Positions 25,567 through 34,291 of a DNA stretch of 45,877 bases are shown piece by piece. Source of the DNA: Cyclobacteriaceae bacterium (GTDB lineage Bacteria > Bacteroidota > Bacteroidia > Cytophagales > Cyclobacteriaceae); NCBI GenBank assembly GCA_029858965.1, contig JAOUDZ010000029.1:1-45877 (forward strand), written 5' to 3'. Each line of letters starts with the position of its first letter. The stretch's first letter is position 1. The notes beneath the pieces were generated by a model. That model had not been told where the DNA came from. It saw nothing but the letters and a program-made list of their open reading frames with translations, and made no database searches. A program made the translations under genes and the position numbers.

Positions 25567-26787
25567 ATGCCCCAACTCGGTAAATATTGGAAGCACATCG
25601 AGAACATTGTTTTTGTGATCGTCGCCGCCACCATTCTTTATGGGCTGGTCGAGGGCTTTTCAAAATCCACGTGGACAAGCCTGATGGGCAAAGGTTATGT
25701 AGGAGAATTAATGACTCCTCTCCAGACAAAAGAATACTATAAAAGTGTGCTTGCATTACTTTCGATGCTCACCACGTTTTTCATATTGCTGGAATTAATC
25801 AAACTTATTGTTGGGGCCTGGAATAAAGAGCAGGTAAATTCTCCATTGAACTACGCACCACCAACTGCCTCCAGATTCAAAAGATTTTTTAGTATAAGCG
25901 CTGAGATACTAACGCGTTACAAGTCCAATTTTCTCGCGAAAGTTTTCAATGAGTATATATCGAAGGTCATTGTCATATTTGTGTATGCGCTTTGGATGCC
26001 CTATTTCCAAAAATTTGCTCTTTTTAAAGTAGGCACACAGTGGTACTGGTGGATTTATGCTTACCTGATTTGGGAGTTGTCATACTGGATCTGGCATTAC
26101 ACCGCCCATAGAATCAGACTTTTCTGGTGTCTCCACTCGCCGCATCATGCACCATCAGAAATGAATCTTACTGTAGCTTGGGTACATTTTTTTGCAGAAG
26201 GTTATTACACCGCCATTATTCAGGTCCCCATATTAATGATGCTTGGCGTGACACCTGCGATGGTGATGATCATACTCGTAATCGACGGCACATGGGGAAC
26301 ATTTATCCACGCCGGTGAACGGTCCTTCCAGGATGGTAGATTTGGCATCCTGCAACACCTGCTGATCACGCCATCGCATCACAGGGTGCACCATGCTAAG
26401 AATCCATTGTACATCGATACCAATTTCTGCGTGTTGATTCCTTTTTGGGATTGGCTATTTGGAACCCTTCAGCCAGAAAGAAAGGAAGTGAAGATGGAGT
26501 ATGGCATCACCCGCGAGTTGGATGTTACGAATTTCATTGATTTCTATTTCGGAGAATGCATATTATTGGTTAAGGATGTAATTCATGCAAAGGGATTAAA
26601 AAACAAATTATTGTATTTGTTCATGCCGCCCGGTTGGAGTCCGGAAAGCAAACAAAAAACTGCGGCAGTAGTGCGCGGTGAATTCTTAAAAACGCATCAG
26701 GAACTGGGCCACACCAGCAGAAGGTTATTTGCTTTTTGGAAAAGAGATCTGATTTCAGATCGGAAACAGCAGGCCTCAAAGTCTTAG
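25567..26787 (+). CDS. sterol desaturase / fatty acid hydroxylase-family membrane protein
   Basis: This 406-residue integral membrane protein has at least four hydrophobic segments. The eight-histidine di-iron signature of the family is visible: HYTAHR (HxxxHR), HSPHH (HxxHH) and HRVHH. These boxes bind the di-iron centre that activates oxygen. Members include sterol C-5 desaturase-like proteins and alkylglycerol monooxygenase, and the size is close to the latter group. An extra C-terminal part of about 100 residues follows the last box. The lipid substrate cannot be told. The DUF2264 gene starts 35 bases downstream and may be co-transcribed. Confidence 0.9.
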   Translation: MPQLGKYWKHIENIVFVIVAATILYGLVEGFSKSTWTSLMGKGYVGELMTPLQTKEYYKSVLALLSMLTTFFILLELIKLIVGAWNKEQVNSPLNYAPPTASRFKRFFSISAEILTRYKSNFLAKVFNEYISKVIVIFVYALWMPYFQKFALFKVGTQWYWWIYAYLIWELSYWIWHYTAHRIRLFWCLHSPHHAPSEMNLTVAWVHFFAEGYYTAIIQVPILMMLGVTPAMVMIILVIDGTWGTFIHAGERSFQDGRFGILQHLLITPSHHRVHHAKNPLYIDTNFCVLIPFWDWLFGTLQPERKEVKMEYGITRELDVTNFIDFYFGECILLVKDVIHAKGLKNKLLYLFMPPGWSPESKQKTAAVVRGEFLKTHQELGHTSRRLFAFWKRDLISDRKQQASKS

Positions 26788-26822
26788 GCCATAAACATTA
26801 AATCGTTAAACAAAATTCTTTT

Positions 26823-28064
26823 ATGGAGAGAAGGCATTTCTTAAGGGGACTCACTTTTTTTGGGGCGGGCGGCCTGCTTGAATATCCCAGGACTATTGCA
26901 AAGGCGAAGAATTTTGTCCTTGAGCACGACCGGGATTATTGGATCGCGATGCTCACACGCATTGCAAAACCGGTATTACAGTCGCTAAGCGAAAACAAAC
27001 TGAAAGAACGTATGCCCGTGGAAGCAGTGGCCGGAGCGTTGACCGGAAGGAAGAAGGTTACCTATCTGGAAGCATTGGGAAGAACCCTTGCCGGATTAGC
27101 GCCCTGGTTGGAACTTGGCGCAGACAGTACGGCAGAAGGTAAGGTAAGAAAAGAATTTATAGAATTATCTGTCGCGTCCATCAGGAATGCCGTCACGCCA
27201 TCATCTGCAAATTTCATGAATTTTACAGAAGACGCGCAACCGCTGGTGGATGCTGCGTTTTTAGCGCATGCTTTGCTCCGTGCGCCAAAACAATTATGGG
27301 GAAATCTTGATGCCACGACACAAAATCATTTGATCACTGCACTCCTTTCCACGCGCACGATCAAACCCTTCTACAGCAACTGGTTATTGTTTTCCGCTAT
27401 GGTCGAAGCAGCGCTCTTGAAGTTTTCAAAAAAATATGATGCGATGCGCGTTGATTATGCCATTAAACAACACGAGGCGTGGTACAAAGGAGACGGGGTT
27501 TACGGTGATGGTCCTGCCTTTCACTTTGACTATTACAATAGCTATGTAATACATCCCATGCTACTCGATGTGGTTGCAACCATAGTTCAGGAATTGGGCG
27601 AACTGACCGATATCGTGACTGCGCTCGAAACCCGGTCAAAACGCTATGCTGAAATTCAGGAAAGATTAATATCCCCGGAGGGAACATTTCCACCCATTGG
27701 AAGATCAATAGCCTATCGTTGTGGTGCATTTCAGTTGTTGGCCCAAATGGCGCTCAGTAAAAAATTACCCCCATCATTGCCACCTGCCCAGGTAAGAAGT
27801 GCATTAACAGCCGTTATCAAGAAAAGTATGGAAGCACCTGGTACATTTGACAGCAACGGCTGGCTTACTATTGGTTTCTGTGGACATCAGCCGGGTGTTG
27901 GCGAATCTTATATTTCGACCGGGAGTCTGTATTTGTGTACGGAAGCATTTTTACCACTAGGTTTACCGGCATCAGATGGTTATTGGTCTGATGCAGCAGA
28001 AGACTGGACAAGTAAGAAAGCTTACGCTGGGAAAGAATTTCCTATAGACAAAGCGTTGTATTGA
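26823..28064 (+). CDS. DUF2264 domain protein
   Basis: This 413-residue protein starts with MERRHFLRG and a short hydrophobic segment, a Tat-like leader. The start of the domain matches DUF2264 closely: DYWIAMLTRIAKPVLQSL, then ERMPVEAVAG and LEALGRTLAGLAPWLEL. Later segments such as GDGVYGDGPAFHFDYYNSYV and SPEGTFPPIGRSIAYR are also typical of the family. It forms an alpha/alpha barrel-like fold related to polysaccharide lyases and unsaturated glucuronyl hydrolases. It probably acts on an oligosaccharide in the periplasm, although no member's reaction is firmly known to me. It follows the hydroxylase gene by 35 bases. Confidence 0.88.
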   Translation: MERRHFLRGLTFFGAGGLLEYPRTIAKAKNFVLEHDRDYWIAMLTRIAKPVLQSLSENKLKERMPVEAVAGALTGRKKVTYLEALGRTLAGLAPWLELGADSTAEGKVRKEFIELSVASIRNAVTPSSANFMNFTEDAQPLVDAAFLAHALLRAPKQLWGNLDATTQNHLITALLSTRTIKPFYSNWLLFSAMVEAALLKFSKKYDAMRVDYAIKQHEAWYKGDGVYGDGPAFHFDYYNSYVIHPMLLDVVATIVQELGELTDIVTALETRSKRYAEIQERLISPEGTFPPIGRSIAYRCGAFQLLAQMALSKKLPPSLPPAQVRSALTAVIKKSMEAPGTFDSNGWLTIGFCGHQPGVGESYISTGSLYLCTEAFLPLGLPASDGYWSDAAEDWTSKKAYAGKEFPIDKALY

Positions 28065-28171
28065 ACATAGCAGGATGTCTTCGGCATGCAACATGACAAA
28101 AAAAAGATCAGGTTGATGTGAACACTCCGTGTCTTTTTTGATCACATCGCCATCACTACGTTCAAGAATTC

Positions 28172-30007
28172 TTACAACGGAGCGTGCTGCAGTTGATAAA
28201 GCCCAGCATAGATGCCATCCATCGCGATAAGTGCTTCGTGTGTTCCTTCCTCAACAACTGCCCCTTCCGACAAGACCACAATTTTATCGGCGTTGCGAAT
28301 GGTATTCAGGCGATGCGTAAGAGAAATCACTGTCCTTCCCTTCATTAATATTTCCAACGCATCCAATACTATCTTTTCAAATCCCAGGTCAATCGACGCA
28401 GTGGGTTCATCGAGAATGAGAATTGGAGCATTCCGGATCAGTGCCCTGGCAATGCCAATGCGCTGTCGCTGACCACCGGAAAGCGTCAGTCCTCTTTCAC
28501 CAACCAGTGAATCATAGCCATGCGGCATTTTCAAAATAAATTCTTCGGCGTTCGCCAATCTCGCTGCTTCTTTGATCTTCGCTTCGGAGGCGTCAGGCCT
28601 TCCATATGCGATGTTCTCCTTTACCGAACCATAAAATAATACGGTGTCCTGTAACACAAAACCGATTTTACTGCGCAGTCCATCGAGTTGATAATCTCTT
28701 ACATCCCTGCCATCGATTAAAACCCGTCCGTCGGTGGGATCGTAGAAGCGGGGAATAAGACTTGCAAGGGTAGATTTACCCGATCCTGTAGGGCCACATA
28801 TTCCGATGTGTTGACCGGATTTGATGGCGAGGTTGAGGTCATTTAGCACGGGGGTCTTGCCGTCGTATGAAAAGAATACATGATCGAATACTATATCTCC
28901 CTTGAGTTTTCCAGGTTTTTTTGCTTTTGGCTTCTGCTTGATAACCGTGTCGGTGTCGAGTATGGATTGGATTCTTTCCAGGGCTACCGTTGCACCCGCG
29001 ATCGTATTGGTCAACTTGGCAAGATCCTTTACCGGACTGAAAAACTTGTTCAGGTAGGCCAGAAAAACAGTCAATGCACCCAACGTCATCACATCAATTA
29101 GCACGAGCGTTGCACCCCGATAGAGCACAAATGCGATACAAAGGGCAACGGTAATCGTTACGACGGGAGACAGAAATGATTTAAGCCGCCGGGCTTTCAG
29201 GGAAGCTGACACCGTTGCAAGGCTTATTTTTTTCAATTTCTCCTCCTCCAGAGCCTGACGTCCAAAAGCATTCACGGTGCGCATGGATACGAGGCCTTGT
29301 TCCAGCACGGCAAGCAACTTGCTTTGCTCAAAACGCACCTTATGTGTTGCTTCCTTTACAGTTTTCTTGAATCGCGCCAGGAAAAGAAATAAAAACGGAG
29401 CAACACCAACAGCGACCATGGCGAAGTCCCAGTTGAGTGAAAACATCACGGCGAGGATACCTGCTATGGAGAGTGAATCCACAATAATATTCAGCAGTGT
29501 AGAGGATGTAAAATCCTGAACTGTGGACACATCAGACGTCATGGTGCTCAACAATTTACCAATCTGATGCGTGTCATAAAATGAAAGCGAAAGCCGATGC
29601 AAGTGGTGGTACAAACGCCTGCGGAGATCGTCCGCCACATATTGCGCCACGCTTTCCGTGAAGTATTTATCGATGTATTCCGATACCGCGCCAATCGCGG
29701 CGATAATGACGACGCTTGCGCCGGCTACCACCACAAGCGCCATTTCATTCGAGCCGATAGACAATTCCTTTATCCAGGCCAGCCACTCAGGTAATGGGCG
29801 GTCTCCAATCACGTTATCAATGATGATTTTCAACGGCCATGGAGATGCAAGGCTCATGATGGTCTCCACCAGCATCGCAAAAAAGATAGTGATCAACCAC
29901 TTGTGATAGGGCCTGACAAGATCCAATGCGAGACCCGTCAGACTTCTGGATGGCGTATATAATCCATCAACAGCATCGGCAGGATCAAATTCAGCAGTTG
30001 CAGCCAT
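28172..30007 (-). CDS. ABC exporter, fused permease and ATPase
   Basis: This 611-residue half-transporter has an N-terminal membrane domain with six predicted helices (the first near ITIFFAMLVETIMSL), then a nucleotide-binding domain from about residue 365. The ATPase motifs are complete: Walker A GPTGSGKST, signature LSGGQRQR, Walker B ILILDEPTAS, and the His switch in SLTHRL. It belongs to the MsbA/BmrA-like multidrug and lipid exporter group and should work as a homodimer. A methyltransferase and an OsmC gene lie upstream on the same strand, 164 bases away. No partner half-transporter is adjacent. Confidence 0.95.
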   Translation of the reverse strand: MAATAEFDPADAVDGLYTPSRSLTGLALDLVRPYHKWLITIFFAMLVETIMSLASPWPLKIIIDNVIGDRPLPEWLAWIKELSIGSNEMALVVVAGASVVIIAAIGAVSEYIDKYFTESVAQYVADDLRRRLYHHLHRLSLSFYDTHQIGKLLSTMTSDVSTVQDFTSSTLLNIIVDSLSIAGILAVMFSLNWDFAMVAVGVAPFLFLFLARFKKTVKEATHKVRFEQSKLLAVLEQGLVSMRTVNAFGRQALEEEKLKKISLATVSASLKARRLKSFLSPVVTITVALCIAFVLYRGATLVLIDVMTLGALTVFLAYLNKFFSPVKDLAKLTNTIAGATVALERIQSILDTDTVIKQKPKAKKPGKLKGDIVFDHVFFSYDGKTPVLNDLNLAIKSGQHIGICGPTGSGKSTLASLIPRFYDPTDGRVLIDGRDVRDYQLDGLRSKIGFVLQDTVLFYGSVKENIAYGRPDASEAKIKEAARLANAEEFILKMPHGYDSLVGERGLTLSGGQRQRIGIARALIRNAPILILDEPTASIDLGFEKIVLDALEILMKGRTVISLTHRLNTIRNADKIVVLSEGAVVEEGTHEALIAMDGIYAGLYQLQHAPL

Positions 30008-30044
30008 GTGCCCGGATTAATAATTCCAAAACCGGAGATTGAGC

Positions 30045-30072
30045 GACCAGCCAATCACTATGCAGGCTGGTC
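30045..30072. repeat. perfect 8-base inverted repeat before the ABC exporter
   Basis: GACCAGCC (30045-30052) and GGCTGGTC (30065-30072) are exact inverse complements with a 12-base spacer. The element lies 37 bases before the ABC exporter start, in its leader or promoter. No T-run follows on the transcribed strand, so an operator or leader hairpin is more likely than a terminator. Confidence 0.45.
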
Positions 30073-30171
30073 CGGGAAAAAATATGCGTATTCTAGTTCG
30101 CGTTTACTTCTTCCTGAAACTCTATACAAGATAGGCACCAGTAACCTCTTATAGAAATTGATGTGTCGTTA

Positions 30172-30993
30172 TCAGGAGTCTTTTAATCCTATGGTTATCA
30201 CGAATTCACCCGGAATTGAAAACCCCTCTCCATTTTTGAAATTCGCTATGGAGGTAAGATAATCCGCAAACGCCTCTTTTCTCATCTTTTCGTCAAACCG
30301 CGAATAGGCAAGGGCCACTGGCCCCCCCGCAAAAGCCGCACCGCAGGCTTCTTCCGCCGACGCGTAGTGTAATAGTGTGCTAATCCTTTCAGTATATACG
30401 CCCGAAAAGCCAGCATCCACGAAGGTTTTTTCCATTGTTAATCCTGAACCCAATTGAAAGAATAGCGGGCACACTTCAGATTTCACGCGGCTTTCCACGA
30501 TGGGAAAGATATCAGCCCATCCGCAACGGCTGCGTTGACCCCAAACGGAAGCGATGGCACGACCACCTGGCTTAACCACGCGATACATTTCCCTGATCGC
30601 CTTCTCCGCATCCGGTACATACATCAGTCCCAGTGAACAAATTGATGCATCATACAAAGCGTTGCCAATGTCCAATGCTTCCGCATCCATTCGTATGAAT
30701 TCAACGTTCTCCAATTTTTTTTCAGATGCCATCCTGGAAGCCATGGCAACCATATTATCCGAGATGTCAGTAGCCATGACACGTCCCTCCTTTCCTACTG
30801 AATTTGCGATACGAAAAGTGAAAGCCCCTGAGCCGCAAGCAATGTCTACAACTGAATCGCCTGTCTTCAAAGACACCATTTCCAGCAATTTTGTTTGTGC
30901 TGGTTCAAGCTGTTGCATCCAGTACAGTTCATAATATTCCGCTGCCTTATCCCAGCCATAACGTTGTATCCGTTTTTGTAAAAGGGGATCCAT
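30172..30993 (-). CDS. class I SAM-dependent methyltransferase
   Basis: This 273-residue cytosolic enzyme has a clear Rossmann-type SAM site: VVDIACGSGAFTFRIA (motif I), VMATDIS with the acidic ribose-binding residue, and the FIRMDAEAL segment. VVKPGGRAIASVWG is the usual post-motif strand. The sequence resembles UbiE/COQ5-like and small-molecule methyltransferases, but the substrate is not predictable. It begins 3 bases after the stop of the OsmC gene, so the two are co-transcribed and perhaps jointly deal with a reactive small molecule. That functional link is inference. Confidence 0.9.
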   Translation of the reverse strand: MDPLLQKRIQRYGWDKAAEYYELYWMQQLEPAQTKLLEMVSLKTGDSVVDIACGSGAFTFRIANSVGKEGRVMATDISDNMVAMASRMASEKKLENVEFIRMDAEALDIGNALYDASICSLGLMYVPDAEKAIREMYRVVKPGGRAIASVWGQRSRCGWADIFPIVESRVKSEVCPLFFQLGSGLTMEKTFVDAGFSGVYTERISTLLHYASAEEACGAAFAGGPVALAYSRFDEKMRKEAFADYLTSIANFKNGEGFSIPGEFVITIGLKDS

Positions 30994-30996
30994 ATA

Positions 30997-31515
30997 TTAC
31001 AATTTGTCACGAATGATTTTCACATCTCTCACACATTTCTGAGAACGTTTGAAGATATCCAGGTAAGGACTGTGCAGGTCCCCTTCGTCAACCACACGCA
31101 CGATATCTGCTTCCGGCGCACTGCTTTCAATCGTTACGGTATAGCGGACTTCCAGGTAACCTGGTGGCATATCGCCAACTCCAAAAAGCGGACCATCGTC
31201 ATAGTCCGCCTGCACTTCAACCTGCATCGATGAAATGGGCACACCTAATTTCGCAGCATACATCATATAGCCAATAGCCAGACAGCTACCCAGTGCAGCT
31301 CTTCCGTAAACACCGGGCGTTGGACCCGCCGCGTTGCCACCAACCTGCGTGGGCATATCGGAAACCAGTTTCCAGGGACCCTCCTCAATCTCGCAGGTTA
31401 GTCCATTGCGGATACGGCTAATGGATGTTCCTGTTCCATGCCCCAGGGAAGGACGTAGCGTCAATGCTTTTACAGTGCGCTGAAAGGCGGTTGCAATTGT
31501 TTCAGGTGCTGACAT
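30997..31515 (-). CDS. OsmC-family peroxide-handling protein
   Basis: This 172-residue protein shows the OsmC fold signatures. The first redox Cys is in ALGSCLAIGYMMYAA, preceded by GPTPGVYGRAA, and the second is in SQKCVRDVKI near the C-terminus. Two-Cys OsmC/Ohr proteins reduce organic hydroperoxides. Some relatives serve other thiol chemistry. The ATG at 31515 is preferred because the longer reading to 31575 adds residues without family similarity. It is the first gene of a minus-strand pair with a methyltransferase and is divergent from the GH43 gene. Confidence 0.85.
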   Translation of the reverse strand: MSAPETIATAFQRTVKALTLRPSLGHGTGTSISRIRNGLTCEIEEGPWKLVSDMPTQVGGNAAGPTPGVYGRAALGSCLAIGYMMYAAKLGVPISSMQVEVQADYDDGPLFGVGDMPPGYLEVRYTVTIESSAPEADIVRVVDEGDLHSPYLDIFKRSQKCVRDVKIIRDKL

Positions 31516-31717
31516 TATTGAAAAGTTTACTAATCTTGAGAATGAGTAAGTTAATGAAGCCCTGGCGCTTTTCAAATTAATTCACAGAAACCTTTCTCTT
31601 ACGGTCTTAATTGGAACTATGCGCTCTTAGCGTCCCGAAATATTCATTTGATCAGATGCTTATTTCTAATCCCGGAAAATCAAAAAGAACAATTCTGTCA
31701 TAATGAAGACTTATTTG

Positions 31718-31725
31718 TAATTTTG
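31718..31725 (+). promoter_or_regulatory. possible -7 box of the GH43 gene
   Basis: TAATTTTG matches TAnnTTTG and lies 36 bases before the ATG at 31762, giving a plausible leader of about 30 bases. No exact TTG is found at the expected -33 distance, so support is partial. Confidence 0.38.
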
Positions 31726-31761
31726 CGTCGCTGTAATACTTCACACACTTACCTAAAAAAA

Positions 31762-32889
31762 ATGAACAGAATCTTCACTTCCATCATGGTGCTGGGCATT
31801 CCTGTCTTACTTGGTTCCTGTCAAAAGAAAGACTCAGAAACGCAAGCCAATGATACTGAAACACAGGAACAGGAAACAAAACCAATCCCCATTTCCGAAC
31901 CACTGATAACACATATCTATACGGCTGATCCTTCCGCCCATGTCTTTGATGGAAGAATCTATATTTATCCATCCCATGATATTGAGTCTAATGTACCGCA
32001 GGACGATGAAGGTGGCCACTTCGATATGAAGGATTATCATGTGTTGTCAATGGACAGTATTGGCGGCCCGGTAACCGATCACGGCGTGGCGTTGGATATC
32101 AAAGACATCCCCTGGGCCGGCAGACAGCTGTGGGCTCCTGATGCCGCCTATGCTAACGGCACGTATTATTTGTATTTCCCAGCCAAAGACAAAGCAGATG
32201 TATTCCGAATTGGTGTTGCCACGAGTACCTCACCATCAGGTCCATTTAAGGCCGAGCCTGAACCCATCGCCGGCAGCTACAGCATGGATCCGGCCGTGTT
32301 TAAGGACGACGATGGAAAATACTATATGTACTTTGGTGGAATATGGGGCGGGCAACTCCAGCGCTGGAGTACGGGAACCTATGCAGCGAATGGCTCCAAG
32401 ACTGACCTGCAAAAAGATGATGCCCCAGCCATCAGAGCCCGTATGGCGCGGATGAGTAAGAACATGCTCGCCTTTGATGAATCTGTAAAAGAAATCAAAA
32501 TCGTGGATCAGGATGGCAATGAACTGCCGGGAAAGGATCACGATCGACGCTTCTTTGAAGCGTCATGGATGCACAAGTACAATAGCAAGTACTACTTCTC
32601 ATACTCGACGGGTGACACTCATTTCATTTGTTATGCTATCGGTGACAACCCATACGGACCGTTCACCTACCAGGGTGTAATCCTGAATCCGGTTGTTGGC
32701 TGGACCAATCACCATTCTATAGTTGAAGTTAAAGGCAAATGGTATCTCTTCTATCATGACAGCGTGTTGTCAGGTGGACAAACGCATTTGCGCACTGTTA
32801 AAGTTACGGAGCTGACCTATAACCCGGATGGGTCAATTCATACTATTGACGCCTATCAGAAGCATGCGCCGGATTTGCCGGATGAATAA
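31762..32889 (+). CDS. GH43-family glycosidase lipoprotein
   Basis: This 375-residue protein starts at ATG 31762, which yields a lipoprotein leader with VLLGSC (C20) and an acidic tether. The GH43 five-bladed propeller residues are visible: D56 in TADPSAHVFDG (general base), D176 in SMDPAVF and E266 in RFFEASW (candidate acid). GH43 enzymes remove arabinose or xylose units from plant polysaccharides; the exact linkage is not predictable here. The protein is probably attached to the outer membrane or periplasmic face. It is divergent from the OsmC gene and followed by the flavin monooxygenase after 93 bases. Confidence 0.92.
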   Translation: MNRIFTSIMVLGIPVLLGSCQKKDSETQANDTETQEQETKPIPISEPLITHIYTADPSAHVFDGRIYIYPSHDIESNVPQDDEGGHFDMKDYHVLSMDSIGGPVTDHGVALDIKDIPWAGRQLWAPDAAYANGTYYLYFPAKDKADVFRIGVATSTSPSGPFKAEPEPIAGSYSMDPAVFKDDDGKYYMYFGGIWGGQLQRWSTGTYAANGSKTDLQKDDAPAIRARMARMSKNMLAFDESVKEIKIVDQDGNELPGKDHDRRFFEASWMHKYNSKYYFSYSTGDTHFICYAIGDNPYGPFTYQGVILNPVVGWTNHHSIVEVKGKWYLFYHDSVLSGGQTHLRTVKVTELTYNPDGSIHTIDAYQKHAPDLPDE

Positions 32890-32982
32890 TCTGTGTGATG
32901 ATGGATTTCTTCCATGATTAACGTCCCGCACGTGCATTTTGCATGTGCTTTCAGTGTTTGCCGCATTTGAATAACCAGGTTC

Positions 32983-34122
32983 ATGACTTCAACGCATACC
33001 TTGATAATCGGTGCCAGTGCAGCAGGGCTCGCATCAGCCGCCTGCCTGCAAAAAGAAGGTATTGCATTTATCATGTTGGAAAAACAATCTCAAGTAGGCA
33101 CAGCCTGGAGAAACCATTACGACCGCCTGCATTTGCATACCAGCAAAAAATGGTCAGCTCTCCCGTTTATAAATTTTGATCGTTCAGTACCCAAATATCC
33201 CGCCAAACAGGATGTCGTAAACTACCTGGATCGTTATGCCGATGAGATGAAAATTCTTCCTCAATTGAATACCGAAGTGCTGTCCGTAAAGAAGGAGACC
33301 GATAAATGGGTTACTGTAACAAGCAATGGAAAATACGAATCGAAATTTGTGATTGTCGCCACAGGCCGGAATCAAAAGCCTAAGATGCCCCACTTTGAAG
33401 GATTGGATTCTTTTAAAGGGAGTATTTTGCACAGCGCACAATACAAAAACGGAACCGCCTTTGCCGGCAAGAATGTATTGGTGGTCGGCTTTGGCAATTC
33501 AGGTTGTGAACAGGCCATATGTTTGCACGAGCATGGCGCCTTTCCTTCATTTTCTGTTCGCTCAGGCGTCAATGTAATTCCAAGGGATATTTTTGGTTTC
33601 CCGGTTCTCGAAATAGGTAAAGTTACTTCCTGTCTTCCACCAAGAATAGCCGATAAAATAAACGCGCCACTATTAAAAATATTGGTGGGTGATATAACAA
33701 AACTTGGACTGAAAAAATCAAGGTACGGTCCCCTTGAGCAAATTCAGAAACAACATAAAATTCCGTTGCTGGATATTGGCACGTTGCAACTAATCAGACA
33801 CGGTCAAATAAAAGTATATGGTGACATAGTAAGCATAGAAGGGAACACAGTCCACTTTAAAGACAACAAACAGCAACATTTTGATGCGATCATCCTGGCC
33901 ACAGGCTACCAGCATAATCTTGAAAGTTTTATCAAACTCGATAACGACCGGCTGGATGACCTGGACAAAGCTGTCGGCAAACGATCCGCTTTTGGACAGG
34001 ACGGACTGTATTTCTGTGGATTTTACATATCACCCACGGGTATGCTACGGGAAATTGCACTGGAGGCCAGAAAAATTGCAGCCGATATAAAAAAGAAAGA
34101 CAGTAGCCCGAAGGGTCGGTAG
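32983..34122 (+). CDS. flavin-containing monooxygenase-like oxidoreductase
   Basis: This 379-residue cytosolic flavoprotein has an FAD-binding GASAAGLASA loop at the N-terminus, the NADPH-binding GFGNSGCEQA near residue 167, and FKGSILHSAQYK, which fits the FMO fingerprint. ATGYQHN near the C-terminus is also typical. The sequence resembles YUCCA-like and trimethylamine monooxygenase-like enzymes, which oxygenate N, S or carbonyl carbon. No partner is adjacent that would fix the substrate. The upstream GH43 gene and downstream haloperoxidase gene are probably independent transcripts. Confidence 0.9.
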   Translation: MTSTHTLIIGASAAGLASAACLQKEGIAFIMLEKQSQVGTAWRNHYDRLHLHTSKKWSALPFINFDRSVPKYPAKQDVVNYLDRYADEMKILPQLNTEVLSVKKETDKWVTVTSNGKYESKFVIVATGRNQKPKMPHFEGLDSFKGSILHSAQYKNGTAFAGKNVLVVGFGNSGCEQAICLHEHGAFPSFSVRSGVNVIPRDIFGFPVLEIGKVTSCLPPRIADKINAPLLKILVGDITKLGLKKSRYGPLEQIQKQHKIPLLDIGTLQLIRHGQIKVYGDIVSIEGNTVHFKDNKQQHFDAIILATGYQHNLESFIKLDNDRLDDLDKAVGKRSAFGQDGLYFCGFYISPTGMLREIALEARKIAADIKKKDSSPKGR

Positions 34123-34261
34123 CAGCCATTCATACCCCTGCTGCAGCTAGCCCTGAGAACAATTGATTTTCTGGTTACTTATCCTAATTAGCGACCGCGT
34201 TCAAGCGTTTATTCAGAAAATAAAGCAACCGATCATCGTCACTCAAATCTGAATTTAATGC

Positions 34262-34269
34262 TAGATTTG
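34262..34269 (+). promoter_or_regulatory. possible -7 box of the haloperoxidase gene
   Basis: TAGATTTG matches TAnnTTTG and lies 22 bases before the ATG at 34292. No TTG is present at the usual -33 distance. The short leader of about 15 bases is plausible. Confidence 0.35.
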
Positions 34270-34291
34270 GTTATTAGTTTATTCAGATTCA

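Noticed and set aside
28085-28145. Possible terminator between the DUF2264 and ABC exporter genes
   Set aside because: The hairpin arms are only four bases (ACAC/GTGT) before a T-run. Too weak to list as a feature.
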